Shown piece after piece: positions 53,353 through 62,172 of a DNA stretch of 64,000 nt. The first letter of the stretch is position 1. Every line of letters begins with the position of its first letter. Source of the DNA: Nostoc sp. NIES-4103. Lineage in GTDB: Bacteria > Cyanobacteriota > Cyanobacteriia > Cyanobacteriales > Nostocaceae. The notes below the pieces were generated by a model. The model had not been told where the DNA came from and did not search any database. It worked only from the letters and a program-made list of their open reading frames with translations. The DNA lies in assembly GCF_002368335.1 (NCBI RefSeq), contig NZ_AP018288.1, positions 4,717,787 to 4,781,786 of the forward strand, in the 5' to 3' direction. The position numbers and the translations under genes were made by a program.

Positions 53353-54528
53353 ATGACCTCAACTAAGCTTCAGTCTTTCTATAGCCTCAATTCGCTGCTG
53401 CCTTTCACAATTATGGATCGCTACTTGGCCAGCGAATTGCTACCGACGTTTTTCTTTGGTGTCGGTGCTTTTTCATCAATTGGTGTGACAATTGATTCTG
53501 TTTTTGATTTAGTGAGAAAAGTAGTAGAGTCTGGGCTACCTGTAAATACTGCCATTCAAGTTTTTTTGTTAAAACTGCCTAGCTTTATTGTTTTAGCTTT
53601 CCCCATGTCCACATTGCTGGCTACTTTGATGACATACAGTCGTCTTTCCAGTGAAAGTGAATTAATAGCCCTGCGTGGCTGCGGGGTTAGTGTTTATCGT
53701 ATGGTGCTAACTGCTGTGATTTTGAGTCTTGTGGTTACAGGGATGACATTTGTGTTTAACGAGCAAATTGCACCAGCGGCAAATTATCAAGCAACCCTGA
53801 CTTTGGAACAAGCCCTCAAATCAGATAAGCCAAATTTAAAACAGCAGAATATCTTCTATCCCGAATACCGGGACATCAAAGAAAAAGATGGCACGAAGAC
53901 CAAGATACTGTCACGCTTATTTTATGCTGACCAGTTTGATGGCAAGCGTATGAAAGGTTTAACGATTATAGATCGTTCTACACAAAATTTGAATCAAATT
54001 GTGGTTTCAGAATCTGCCCAGTGGAATGGATCTCAAAACGTCTGGGATTTTTACAACGGTACGATTTACGTAGTATCTCCCGATCGCTCATACCGCAGCA
54101 TTTTGCGGTTTGAACATCAACAACTACAACTACCCCGCACACCATTAAGCTTGGCAGAAAAAAGCCGGGATTACGGCGAAATGAATATTTCTGAAGCTTT
54201 AGAACAACTGGCTGTAGAACGTCTTGGTGGCGATCGCCAAAAAATTCGTAAACTTCAAGTCAGGATTCAACAAAAAATAGCCTTGCCGTTTGTATGTGTA
54301 GTTTTTGGTCTAGTCGGTGCAGCTATGGGAACCATACCCCAACGCACTGGGCGAGGCACAAGTTTTGGTATTAGTGTGATAGTGATTTTTTCCTACTATA
54401 TGATTTTCTTTATTAGTGGGGCAATGGGACAAGCAGGTATTTTCTCTCCCTTCATGGGAGCTTGGTTGCCCAACTTTATTTTTTTTGGAGTCGGGGCATT
54501 CTTATTAATGCGGGTAGCTAAAAGGTGA
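53353..54528 (+). CDS. lptF: LptF/LptG-family permease
   Basis: This 391-residue YjgP/YjgQ-type permease has an N-terminal helix (MDRYLASELLPTFFFG), VFLLKLPSFIVLAFPMSTLL, ALRGCGVSVYRMV, a large periplasmic beta-jellyroll (about 145-265) and three C-terminal helices. Only one such permease lies in this cluster, so it may act as a homodimer or pair with a distant partner. ATG 53416 (MDRYL) is an alternative start. Confidence 0.93.
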   Translation: MTSTKLQSFYSLNSLLPFTIMDRYLASELLPTFFFGVGAFSSIGVTIDSVFDLVRKVVESGLPVNTAIQVFLLKLPSFIVLAFPMSTLLATLMTYSRLSSESELIALRGCGVSVYRMVLTAVILSLVVTGMTFVFNEQIAPAANYQATLTLEQALKSDKPNLKQQNIFYPEYRDIKEKDGTKTKILSRLFYADQFDGKRMKGLTIIDRSTQNLNQIVVSESAQWNGSQNVWDFYNGTIYVVSPDRSYRSILRFEHQQLQLPRTPLSLAEKSRDYGEMNISEALEQLAVERLGGDRQKIRKLQVRIQQKIALPFVCVVFGLVGAAMGTIPQRTGRGTSFGISVIVIFSYYMIFFISGAMGQAGIFSPFMGAWLPNFIFFGVGAFLLMRVAKR

Positions 54529-54529
54529 A

Positions 54530-54628
54530 CCAGGGGAGCAGGGGAGAAGGGGAGCAGAGGGAGCAGGGGAGCAAGTAAACAACAATTATTCTCCCCCATC
54601 CCCCTCATCTCCCTCATCCCTCACTTCC
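54530..54628. repeat. GGGGAGCA and CTCATCCCC short tandem repeats
   Basis: GGGGAGCAG-type units (54533-54573) are followed by CCCCCTCATCTCCCTCATCC units (about 54594-54625), which partly complement them, between convergent genes. Confidence 0.75.
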
Positions 54629-54630
54629 CA

Positions 54631-55251
54631 TCAAGGATGATAATTTCGACATTCAGGTGCATCTGGATTTTCTTTACAGTATTCTTCAAAGGATATTTTG
54701 GCTGAAACCATGCCTTCCGCTTTTTGATGAGCAGCTTCTGCTTGGAGTTCTTCTACCTCGTCCCAAGCAACAGCACAGGCTTTAGAATAAGCACCATGCT
54801 CGGTACAAATGGCACGAGCCTCCTCAATCGCTTTTTGAATTCTCTCCTCCAACAGTAAAGCTCTTGGTGTTTCCACAAAGTTGCTCTTGGTCAAAATGTC
54901 GGTAATCGAGATAATGCCCAACAACTTACCTTGAATCACGGGTGCCCGATGGATACCAATATTGGCAAATAACCGCGCCACATATTCCACACCCAACTCA
55001 GGATTCACCACAATGCAAGGTTTACTCATGATTTCGTAAACTCGTATTTGCTTGGGGTCTTTACCGTAAGCTATTACCTTATAAACAATATCCGTTTCAG
55101 TGACGATCCCATAGGCATCATCATCATGGCGTCGATCCACAACCAGAGCGCGTATTCTTTTTTCTTTCATCAGTCCCACCGCTTCAGCAACTGTTGCTGA
55201 ACCGCGAATGGTAACTACGTCCTTGGTCATGATATCTTCAGCTTTCATCAT
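54631..55251 (-). CDS. CBS-CP12 fusion protein
   Basis: From ATG 55251 (GGAG upstream) the protein has 206 residues: a CBS pair (about 6-125: MTKDVVTIRGSATVAEAVGL, GIVTETDIVYKVI, GIISITDILTKSN) followed by a full CP12 domain (about 138-206). CP12 shows AWDEVEELQAEAAHQ (162-176) and both cysteine pairs (C149/C159 and C192/C201). CP12 inhibits GAPDH and PRK under oxidising dark conditions; CBS pairs bind adenosine nucleotides. It thus probably joins energy sensing to Calvin-cycle control. It stands alone, transcribed toward the lpt cluster. Confidence 0.95.
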   Translation of the reverse strand: MMKAEDIMTKDVVTIRGSATVAEAVGLMKEKRIRALVVDRRHDDDAYGIVTETDIVYKVIAYGKDPKQIRVYEIMSKPCIVVNPELGVEYVARLFANIGIHRAPVIQGKLLGIISITDILTKSNFVETPRALLLEERIQKAIEEARAICTEHGAYSKACAVAWDEVEELQAEAAHQKAEGMVSAKISFEEYCKENPDAPECRNYHP

Positions 55252-55745
55252 TGCTGTAGTCTCCTGGTGAATAAGTACGGTGCGGTGCGTAGATATGGAG
55301 TGGCTTGTCATCAGACATCGCGTGGAGTGCAGCGCCCTTGTACAGTTTTTCAAATGTTTGCTACAAGCAAATGGGTATCATGGGCGTATCGAAGCATTGC
55401 AGCGCACTGTTTAGTAACTAGAGAGTCAATTGGTTGAAATTTTGTCCAGCCACAACACTAAATTAGTGCAACTGGCGATTTGTGATCATATCCAAAGTGA
55501 CCAAAGCTCAAAATCTCAGAATTACAACAATTTTCAGTATGGACGCGCCAGCATGTCTTTATTTCACGAAAGACCTAAAACAGGTAAAAAGTTAATTTTT
55601 AAATAGTACGCGCTTATTCTTAATGACTAAATAAATACTTAAAAGCTAGGATAAAATTATCATCTAACTTCGATTGAGTATTTGCTCAATCGTTGTGAGG
55701 CTGTATCATGTTTTGCCACCTGCCAGTAAATTTGTAATACCAGCC
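55252..55745. other. Divergent intergenic region
   Basis: About 490 bp with no gene. It begins with sequence sometimes read as an N-terminal extension of the CBS-CP12 frame. Promoters for both flanking genes are expected. No strong repeat was seen. Confidence 0.35.
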
Positions 55746-56981
55746 ATGCCACATCGCCATTATCCCCCAGCTTACTTACGCTATCTCAAAGCTAGGTTAT
55801 GGAATTTAGGCAAACCTAGTTTTTGGGGCACAGCTATTTTTTTATCTGTGGTAGGGCTAGTGATTCGAGAATACTGGTCTAATCCAAATGTGTTCACTCA
55901 AAAGCAAAACAAACAAGTCACTTCCATACAGCCGGATAAATCCTCACTTTCAGCAGAAGATAAAGCTATTGCAGCTGACATTGATAATTTACCAGCTCTG
56001 TATGATGGCTTGGAGCGAGTAAGTTTACCAACAACAATTACTAACTTCAAGAATAACTCTCAGCCAAACAAAAGCAAAAGCTTATTAGAGGATGTCATTA
56101 GTAAACAAGAGTCTTCTAGTGGTGTTAAATCAAATCCTAGTCAGGGGATAGGATTTGATGCACCCATAGCCCAACAGAAAAATCTCTTTGTATCACAGGC
56201 AGAAGATTTATTGCAGTTTGGAAAGCTTGATAGTGGCAGTCAATTCTCAGGTGTGAATGCTTTAAATGCAGATTCTCAACCAATAGAGGTAGGACAAACC
56301 TCTTCTAGGCTGGGGATAGCAGCTAATCAAACTGATAATAGTCAAAATAGAAACTCAATCAGCCCGCTGCAAACACCAATTAACCAATCCACGAATCAGA
56401 CGCTGCCAAGTTTGAATAGTACGGGTTTGACTGCGCCTAATGTTGTTGGGCAAACTCCTTATAATGGGGGAGGTTTACAGACTCCTATCACCAATTATTT
56501 ACCTAGCCAGACTTTTTCATCTGGGCCGGGGCTAAATACTCAGCCAGGTTACATTCAGCCATCTGTATCGAATGCAACTCCAAATCTCTACAATAATTTA
56601 GGTAGCAGTCAGATATTGCCCAACCAGAATGTTTCATCTGTAACAAGACTAAATCCTCAAACTGGTTATATTCAACCGATTGAACTGAATCCAAGAATAA
56701 ATTTTTCAAATTACTTCACTAGGCGGCAGCCATCACCCAGTCAAGTACAACTACAACCGCTGGCACAGCCTATTACTCCTACACCTACAAATGTTTCACC
56801 GTACTCCATTCAGACTCCGAGTCCAAATGTTGGTACATCCACAACCCCAGTAGTACCTAACAATTACGGTAATTCCACTTGGCAACAGCCTACTCAAGTA
56901 CCACAATCTAATTTCTCAGTTCCTGGCCAAATTCCAGGACAATATACAGGTGGTGTTCAGAGTAATGGTTACTCATACTAG
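55746..56981 (+). CDS. Single-span membrane protein with Asn/Gln/Ser/Pro-rich tail, unknown function
   Basis: From ATG 55746 the protein has 411 residues. A short basic N-terminus (MPHRHYPPAYLRYLKARLW) precedes a membrane helix (about 28-44, GTAIFLSVVGLVIREYW). The rest is a low-complexity, disordered region with degenerate SSG/TQPGYIQP-type repeats (LNTQPGYIQPS; LNPQTGYIQPI) and many NQ, PT and SQ pairs. I recognise no domain. The orientation suggests the tail is periplasmic. Similar proteins are common in Nostocales; role unknown. Confidence 0.7.
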   Translation: MPHRHYPPAYLRYLKARLWNLGKPSFWGTAIFLSVVGLVIREYWSNPNVFTQKQNKQVTSIQPDKSSLSAEDKAIAADIDNLPALYDGLERVSLPTTITNFKNNSQPNKSKSLLEDVISKQESSSGVKSNPSQGIGFDAPIAQQKNLFVSQAEDLLQFGKLDSGSQFSGVNALNADSQPIEVGQTSSRLGIAANQTDNSQNRNSISPLQTPINQSTNQTLPSLNSTGLTAPNVVGQTPYNGGGLQTPITNYLPSQTFSSGPGLNTQPGYIQPSVSNATPNLYNNLGSSQILPNQNVSSVTRLNPQTGYIQPIELNPRINFSNYFTRRQPSPSQVQLQPLAQPITPTPTNVSPYSIQTPSPNVGTSTTPVVPNNYGNSTWQQPTQVPQSNFSVPGQIPGQYTGGVQSNGYSY

Positions 56982-56984
56982 TTC

Positions 56985-57018
56985 AATTCGTAATTCGTAA
57001 TTCGTAATTCGTAATTAA
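56985..57018. repeat. AATTCGT short tandem repeat
   Basis: Four AATTCGT units follow the preceding gene; the same unit is repeated at 40806-40840 beside dctP. Confidence 0.85.
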
Positions 57019-57391
57019 GACAAACGTGAAAAAGCTTGATATAAAAGCTTTTCACAACTTGACTCTGTTCCTTTTCTACATCGAACTCACGTTAAACTAG
57101 CTCTTAATACTTAAGTAGAACGGCGTAAATATTTGTAATTTATATCAAGTATGAGGCAGAGAGCAGAAGGCAGGAGGGAATAGGATTTTAGCCTAATTTA
57201 CCTTTCTTAACATAGTTGTGTTTTTTCCCACCGACTTACTTATGTAAAACTATACCTTGTAGGGGCAAAGCGGCTTCCCGCAGGGTATTGCCCCTAGATG
57301 AAAATAAGGGTTTCGGCTATTGTTTGGGTAAATGCTGTGCTTTTTTGACATAAAATTGGCTGCAAATTCGGCGTTTACTGATATCTACAGG
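57019..57391. repeat. Intergenic region with repeat fragments
   Basis: It contains TCGAACTCACGTT (57081-57093), an exact right-end match to the MITE family at 15861 and 18259, with only a weak left end (AACGTGAAAAA at about 57023). It also has a hairpin TAGGGGCAA/TTGCCCCTA (57260-57296) whose loop carries CGGCTTCCCGCAGGGTA, shared with 29934-29950. No gene. Confidence 0.6.
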
Positions 57392-58099
57392 ATGAAACCT
57401 TACCAACAAATCGCTATCGTAGAATGTGGTGAACCACTAATAAAGATTCCTTTAGAACTGTTTGCAGTGGAATCTCCACATCCCTATGAAAAATTAGGTG
57501 CGCCTTATGGGGAACATTCGCCTTATTATTTGCGCGAAAGTGTTATTGACAATTTAATCCAAGCCCAAAATTATCTTCATCTATTGCTTGGCGGCTGGCG
57601 TATCCAAATCTTTGATGCCTATCGTCCGGTAAGCGTACAGCAGTTTATGGTAGATTACAGCTTTGCACAATTGGTACAGCAACGAGGACTGATTGGGGTG
57701 GATTTATCGCCAAACCAACGCCAAGAAATTTGGGAGTTGGTTTATGAAATTTGGGCTGTACCTAGTTTGGATGCACAAACCCCCCCGCCCCACAGTACAG
57801 GTGCCGCTGTGGATGTAACGTTGGTAAATGATAGAGGACAAATAGTTAATATGGGTTCGGCGATTGATGAATTGTCAGAGCGATCGCATCCCGATTACTA
57901 TGCCAATAGTTCCCACCCACAGGCTAAACAGTATCATGCTCACCGTCAGTTGTTGCTAAATGTGATGTTAAAAGCAGGATTCCAACGTAATCCTAAAGAG
58001 TGGTGGCACTTTTCTTTTGGTGATCAAATGTGGGCTTGGTTGAATAATCAAGCTAATCAAGCTAATTCCTGCACAGCACGTTATGGGCGTGTGATTTAG
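57392..58099 (+). CDS. D-alanyl-D-alanine dipeptidase (VanX-like, M15D)
   Basis: From ATG 57392 the protein has 235 residues and all VanX landmarks: FDAYRPVSVQ (catalytic Arg), HSTGAAVDVTL with zinc ligands H134 and D141, EWWHF with E203 and ligand H206. It cleaves D-Ala-D-Ala. There is no vanA/vanH nearby, so a role in peptidoglycan turnover is likelier than resistance. A longer start at 57332 adds 20 unrelated residues. Confidence 0.93.
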   Translation: MKPYQQIAIVECGEPLIKIPLELFAVESPHPYEKLGAPYGEHSPYYLRESVIDNLIQAQNYLHLLLGGWRIQIFDAYRPVSVQQFMVDYSFAQLVQQRGLIGVDLSPNQRQEIWELVYEIWAVPSLDAQTPPPHSTGAAVDVTLVNDRGQIVNMGSAIDELSERSHPDYYANSSHPQAKQYHAHRQLLLNVMLKAGFQRNPKEWWHFSFGDQMWAWLNNQANQANSCTARYGRVI

Positions 58100-58190
58100 G
58101 AAGGGGAAGGGGAATGAGGGGGATGAGGGAGACAAAGAGAATAATTTTTGCCTCCTGACAACTGACCACTGACAACTGACAACTGACAGA
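58100..58190. repeat. GGGATGAG and CTGACAA short tandem repeats
   Basis: GGGGATGAGGGAG units (about 58105-58130) and ACTGACAACTGAC units (about 58155-58188) fill the gap between convergent genes. The second resembles, in inverse, the GTCAGTT tract after the Omp85 gene. Confidence 0.75.
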
Positions 58191-58664
58191 CTATGCATCT
58201 TCAGGATTTAAGTGTTTTAACTCATCAGTGGTGTATGCTCCTATAGGACTCCAAAGTAGGTAGGGAATAAGTAATAGTGTTGCTAGCCCAGAAATTGGGA
58301 AAACACATATTGCCAAAACAATGGCTGAACCTAAACCGATTAGCCCAATAATTTCCCCAGTCTTGAGGCTGCGGAACCTCAGCATTAAGGGTATGTATGC
58401 AACAGTAATTATTTCTACCAAAAGGTATAGACCCATTAGTAGCCAGGTAGCTACGCTTCCAGGATTTTTTTGCCAAACAATATTGGCTGAAGCGGCACCG
58501 CAAATAAAAATTACAGTCCAAATGAGTGGGATAAAAGGCTCAAAAACTAACCATCGAGGGCGACTCAAGTGGGCAAACCATTTGACATCGCGGGGTGTGA
58601 TCAAAAAACTAGCGATCGCAACTAAAAATGTTACAGCCCCTATGATCATCCAAGATGAAATCAT
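58191..58664 (-). CDS. tspO: TspO/MBR-family membrane protein
   Basis: This 157-residue protein with five membrane helices has RPRWLVFEPFIPLIWTVIFI (helix 1-2 region) and LIPYLLWSPIGAYTTDELKH near the C-terminus, the TspO pattern (Trp-rich PYLxW). TspO proteins bind tetrapyrroles or cholesterol-like ligands and respond to light or stress. This one has less Trp than classic TspO, so it may be a divergent cyanobacterial subfamily. Confidence 0.85.
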   Translation of the reverse strand: MISSWMIIGAVTFLVAIASFLITPRDVKWFAHLSRPRWLVFEPFIPLIWTVIFICGAASANIVWQKNPGSVATWLLMGLYLLVEIITVAYIPLMLRFRSLKTGEIIGLIGLGSAIVLAICVFPISGLATLLLIPYLLWSPIGAYTTDELKHLNPEDA

Positions 58665-59039
58665 ACTTACACTATGTCCCTATCTTTTGTCAATTACTAC
58701 ACTGCAAGTTTGACAATTTAGGGCGTATGTTTAATCAGTCGTTGGTTTGAATCTCAGCACACCATTATATATAGTAGTGGACACACATCAAGTTACAGAT
58801 TTATGAGCCAGAATGCTTAATATGTAAGCTTTTGCCCTTTTACCCTGCCATATATTATTTGATTTTTTAAGTAAAAATGCTTAATTAAATCTCATTTGAG
58901 GCTGATATGCTTTCCAACAAAATATATGTAGCTTGTCAATAAGTAATCATACTTATATAGTCAAAAATCATACTTAGCTCATAAAACTAGCAGAATTCTA
59001 AAACAGTATATCTATCGTTTGAAATGTGCCTTTGGTATA
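58665..59039. other. Intergenic region upstream of the duplicated leader
   Basis: About 375 bp, A/T-rich, with no ORF. It contains an ATATATAGTAGTGG stretch and no clear repeat with the rest of the leader. Confidence 0.35.
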
Positions 59040-59536
59040 GGTGCATTAATTTACGAACAATGCTATGTTTAGAAACGTAAATAAAATGTGAAGCGTTGTA
59101 AGCAGGTAAAACAACTGCTCAGGGTTGCTTGCCGCCCGTTACCCATGTGCTAAGAGTCCGTAACTTCCTAGGACTACACCTACTGCTAACGCTTTAAAAA
59201 TGAGAGACAATTCATGAAACTTCATTTATTTGGGTTTTTAGGAGCTATAGGCTTCAAAAAAGACTCCTGACATAATTTGCTGCGCTTGCGAAAGTAGATG
59301 CGTTGAATATTTAGCGTTCTATTTTGCTATGCGTAAGTTTTTAACTAATATTAAAAGCTCTGAGATATCCTCTTTTTCTATTGAATGAGAGGCATTTCAG
59401 ATGCAATACATTTTTGGCGAAGTATGCTTTTCTTAGAAGTGGCTTAACTTCTAACCGAATCAGAAAAGGAAAGCAACTTAGCGTTATATCCGCATGACTT
59501 TTTGACACATCAAGGACAAAAAATGAATGTTGTCTA
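59040..59536. repeat. Degenerate tandem duplication upstream of mysA, unit A
   Basis: Aligns with 59611-60101 at an offset of about 564-576 bp. Shared landmarks include GGTGCA, GGTATGTT-like, TGCTAAGAGTCC/TGCTAGAAGTCC, TTGCTGCGCTTGC (59278/59850) and AGAAGTGGCTTAACTTCT/AGAAGTGATGTAACTTCT (59434/60010). Unit A ends with ATGAATGTTGTC then TAG at 59523, matching mysA's ATGAGCATCGTC then CAA. Confidence 0.7.
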
Positions 59537-59610
59537 GGCATGTTTTAACTCATTAAGATAAAGCCTAATGGAGAGAAATAACTTGTTTTAATAGAAAATT
59601 ACAAAAACCA

Positions 59611-60101
59611 GGTGCAATAATTTGCAAATAATGGTATGTTGAGAATTGTAAAGAAAACCTTAAGCGCTTTCATCAGTTAGACAGGTTCTCTCACTTAGTT
59701 GCAGTTCATTCCATTATTCATTTGCTAGAAGTCCCTGCTTTGCTAGGGCTAAATCTAGTATTAACACTTTGGAAGTGAGAGAAAATCTATGAAGTCTTTC
59801 TGAATGTATTTGCATAAGTATTAAACTTCAGCAAATACTTATAATATTTTTGCTGCGCTTGCAAAAGTAAATGTGCTAAAGCTTAGCACTATATAGCTAC
59901 ATGCTTAAAACTGCAATTCTCGAAAAAAGATTGATAAATTACCTCTTTTTAAGGTTTAACTAGAGGTGTTTCAATAAATGAGAATTTATAGCAAAGCATG
60001 TAATTCTAGAAGTGATGTAACTTCTAGCTAAACTAAACACGCCAATCAACTCTATACTGCTATTTTCTAACCAAAGGAAAAGAATAATGAGCATCGTCCA
60101 A
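59611..60101. repeat. Tandem duplication unit B: mysA leader
   Basis: The second copy of the ~570-bp unit contains the 5' leader of mysA and its first codons. A purine-rich AAAGGAAAAGAATA precedes ATG 60087. No ORF of size lies in either unit. The mysA promoter should be within, and the duplication predicts a second, decayed promoter in unit A. Confidence 0.65.
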
Positions 60102-61322
60102 GCAAAGTTAGAAGCTTCTGAAAATACCTTTCATATTGAAGGTTATGAAAAAATTGAGTACGACTTAGTTTATGTAAATGGGGTTTTTGATATTAAAAAT
60201 CAAGAACTTGCAGATGTATACAGAAGTTTTGGCCGTTGCTTGGCCGTTGTAGATGCTAACGTCAGCCGTCTCCACGGTACTCAAATTCAGCAATACTTCC
60301 AATATTACGGTATCGATTTAACACTTTTTCCCATAACTATTACTGAGCCAAACAAAACCATCCAAACTTTTGAGACTGTTATAGATGCGTTCGCAGATTT
60401 TAGACTAGTTCGCAAAGAACCGGTTTTAGTAGTAGGTGGCGGTTTAATTACCGATGTTGTAGGTTTTGCTTGCTCTGCTTATCGCCGCAGCAGCAATTAC
60501 ATCCGTATTCCTACAACATTAATTGGCTTAATTGATGCCAGTGTTGCCATCAAAGTAGCAGTTAACCATAAAAAGCTGAAAAATCGTTTGGGTGCTTATC
60601 ACGCTTCCAAAAAAGTTTTCTTAGACTTCTCCTTGTTGCGGACTTTGCCAACAGACCAAGTACGTAACGGCATGGCAGAATTAATTAAAATTGCTGTAGT
60701 GGGTCACAAAGAAGTATTTGAGTTGTTGGAAAAGTACGGCGAAGAACTGCTACGCACTCACTTTGGTAATATTGACGCAACTCCAGAGATTCAAGAAGTA
60801 GCTCATGAAGTAACTTACAAAGCCATCAAAAAGATGCTGGAGTTGGAAGTACCTAACCTCCACGAGTTAGACCTAGATAGAGTAATTGCTTACGGTCATA
60901 CTTGGAGTCCGACATTGGAACTTGCACCCCTCGTACCGATGTTCCACGGACATGCAGTCAACATTGATATGGCTTTATCTGCAACCATCGCAGCTAAACG
61001 CGGTTATATTAGCACCCAAGAACGCGATCGCATTTTAGGCTTGATGAGTCGTATCGGTTTAGCACTCGATCATCCTTTGTTGGATGCAGACCTTTTATGG
61101 CGTGCTACCAAGTCTATCAGTTTGACCCGCGATGGTTTACAAAGAGCCGCCATGCCAAGACCTATCGGTGAGTGCTTCTTTGTCAACGACTTCACCGAAG
61201 AAGAATTAGCAGAAGTTTTGGCTGAACATAAAGAACTTTGCATTACATATCCTCGTGGTGGCGAGGGTGTAGACATGTACCCGGCTACCGCGACTAAAGA
61301 ACTTGTCGGGAGTGCAAAATAA
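60087..61322 (+). CDS. mysA: Demethyl-4-deoxygadusol synthase (sugar-phosphate cyclase)
   Basis: MysA cyclises sedoheptulose 7-phosphate to demethyl-4-deoxygadusol, the first step of MAA sunscreen synthesis. The 411-residue protein is close to the Anabaena variabilis enzyme (410). It has the NAD loop EPVLVVGGGLITDVVGF (111-127), lysines in IKVAVNHKKLKNRLGAYHAS, and dehydroquinate-synthase-type zinc ligands E198, H271 (GHTWSPTLE) and H287 (FHGHAVN). It is cytoplasmic. mysB starts at its stop (TAATG). The duplicated leader upstream probably governs the operon. Confidence 0.97.
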   Translation: MSIVQAKLEASENTFHIEGYEKIEYDLVYVNGVFDIKNQELADVYRSFGRCLAVVDANVSRLHGTQIQQYFQYYGIDLTLFPITITEPNKTIQTFETVIDAFADFRLVRKEPVLVVGGGLITDVVGFACSAYRRSSNYIRIPTTLIGLIDASVAIKVAVNHKKLKNRLGAYHASKKVFLDFSLLRTLPTDQVRNGMAELIKIAVVGHKEVFELLEKYGEELLRTHFGNIDATPEIQEVAHEVTYKAIKKMLELEVPNLHELDLDRVIAYGHTWSPTLELAPLVPMFHGHAVNIDMALSATIAAKRGYISTQERDRILGLMSRIGLALDHPLLDADLLWRATKSISLTRDGLQRAAMPRPIGECFFVNDFTEEELAEVLAEHKELCITYPRGGEGVDMYPATATKELVGSAK

Positions 61323-62161
61323 TGTCTACCGTCATTGCAAAACCCACAGCTAGACCTGTAACACCGTTGGGAATCTTGACAAAGAAGCTAGAAGCTGCTT
61401 TGCAAGAGATCAATCAACGCACAGATTTACCAGCGGAATTAGTAGCTAATATCAAGCAAGCATGGCGTTTAGCAGCAGGTCTAGACCCTTACATAGAAGA
61501 GTACACCACCCAAGAATCGGCTGCTTTGGCTGCACTCGCCGAGACAACAGCAACAGAAGCCTGGGGTGAACACTTTACAGAAGGCACAACTGTACGACCT
61601 CTAGAACAAGAAATGCTATCTGGTCATATAGAAGGACAAACTCTAAAAATGTTTGTTCACATGACCAAAGCTAAAAAAGTGCTAGAAATCGGCATGTTCA
61701 CAGGTTACTCTGCACTAGCGATGGCAGAAGCATTACCTGCGGATGGACTTTTGGTTGCTTGTGAAGTAGACCCTTACGCGGCCCAAGTCGGACAAACTGC
61801 TTTCAATCAATCTCCTGACGGTGCAAAAATTCGCGTGGAATTAGGTTCTGCTTTGGAAACCTTAGAGAAATTGGCTGAAGCTGGAGAATCCTTTGACTTA
61901 GTATTTATCGATGCCGATAAAAAAGAGTACATAGCGTATTTCCATAAGCTGCTAGATACCAATTTGCTAGCACCAGCAGGCTTTATCTGCGTTGATAACA
62001 CACTGCTACAAGGAGAGGTGTATTTACCTGCACAAGAACGCAGCGTCAACGGCGAAGCGATCGCACAGTTTAATCGTACCGTAGCTCTTGACCCCCGTGT
62101 AGAACAGGTAATATTGCCGCTGCGAGATGGCTTAACAATTATCCGCAGAGTAAATCCGTAG
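61322..62161 (+). CDS. mysB: O-methyltransferase of MAA synthesis
   Basis: MysB methylates demethyl-4-deoxygadusol to 4-deoxygadusol using SAM. The 279-residue class I enzyme has the SAM loop VLEIGMFTGYSALAMAE (120-136), acidic E148, the metal/catalytic DLVFIDADKKEY (192-203; D197, D199) and VDNTLLQGEV (224-233), as in cation-dependent O-methyltransferases. It overlaps the mysA stop by one base, so translation is coupled. Confidence 0.96.
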   Translation: MSTVIAKPTARPVTPLGILTKKLEAALQEINQRTDLPAELVANIKQAWRLAAGLDPYIEEYTTQESAALAALAETTATEAWGEHFTEGTTVRPLEQEMLSGHIEGQTLKMFVHMTKAKKVLEIGMFTGYSALAMAEALPADGLLVACEVDPYAAQVGQTAFNQSPDGAKIRVELGSALETLEKLAEAGESFDLVFIDADKKEYIAYFHKLLDTNLLAPAGFICVDNTLLQGEVYLPAQERSVNGEAIAQFNRTVALDPRVEQVILPLRDGLTIIRRVNP

Positions 62162-62172
62162 CCTGGTTTGTT

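Noticed and set aside
57081..57093. Third full MITE copy
   Set aside because: Only the right end matches exactly; the proposed left end at about 57023 is poor and no 5-bp duplication flanks it.
58665..60086. tRNA or known small RNA in the long mysA leader
   Set aside because: No cloverleaf, T-loop or CCA-like pattern was found; the structure there is the tandem duplication.
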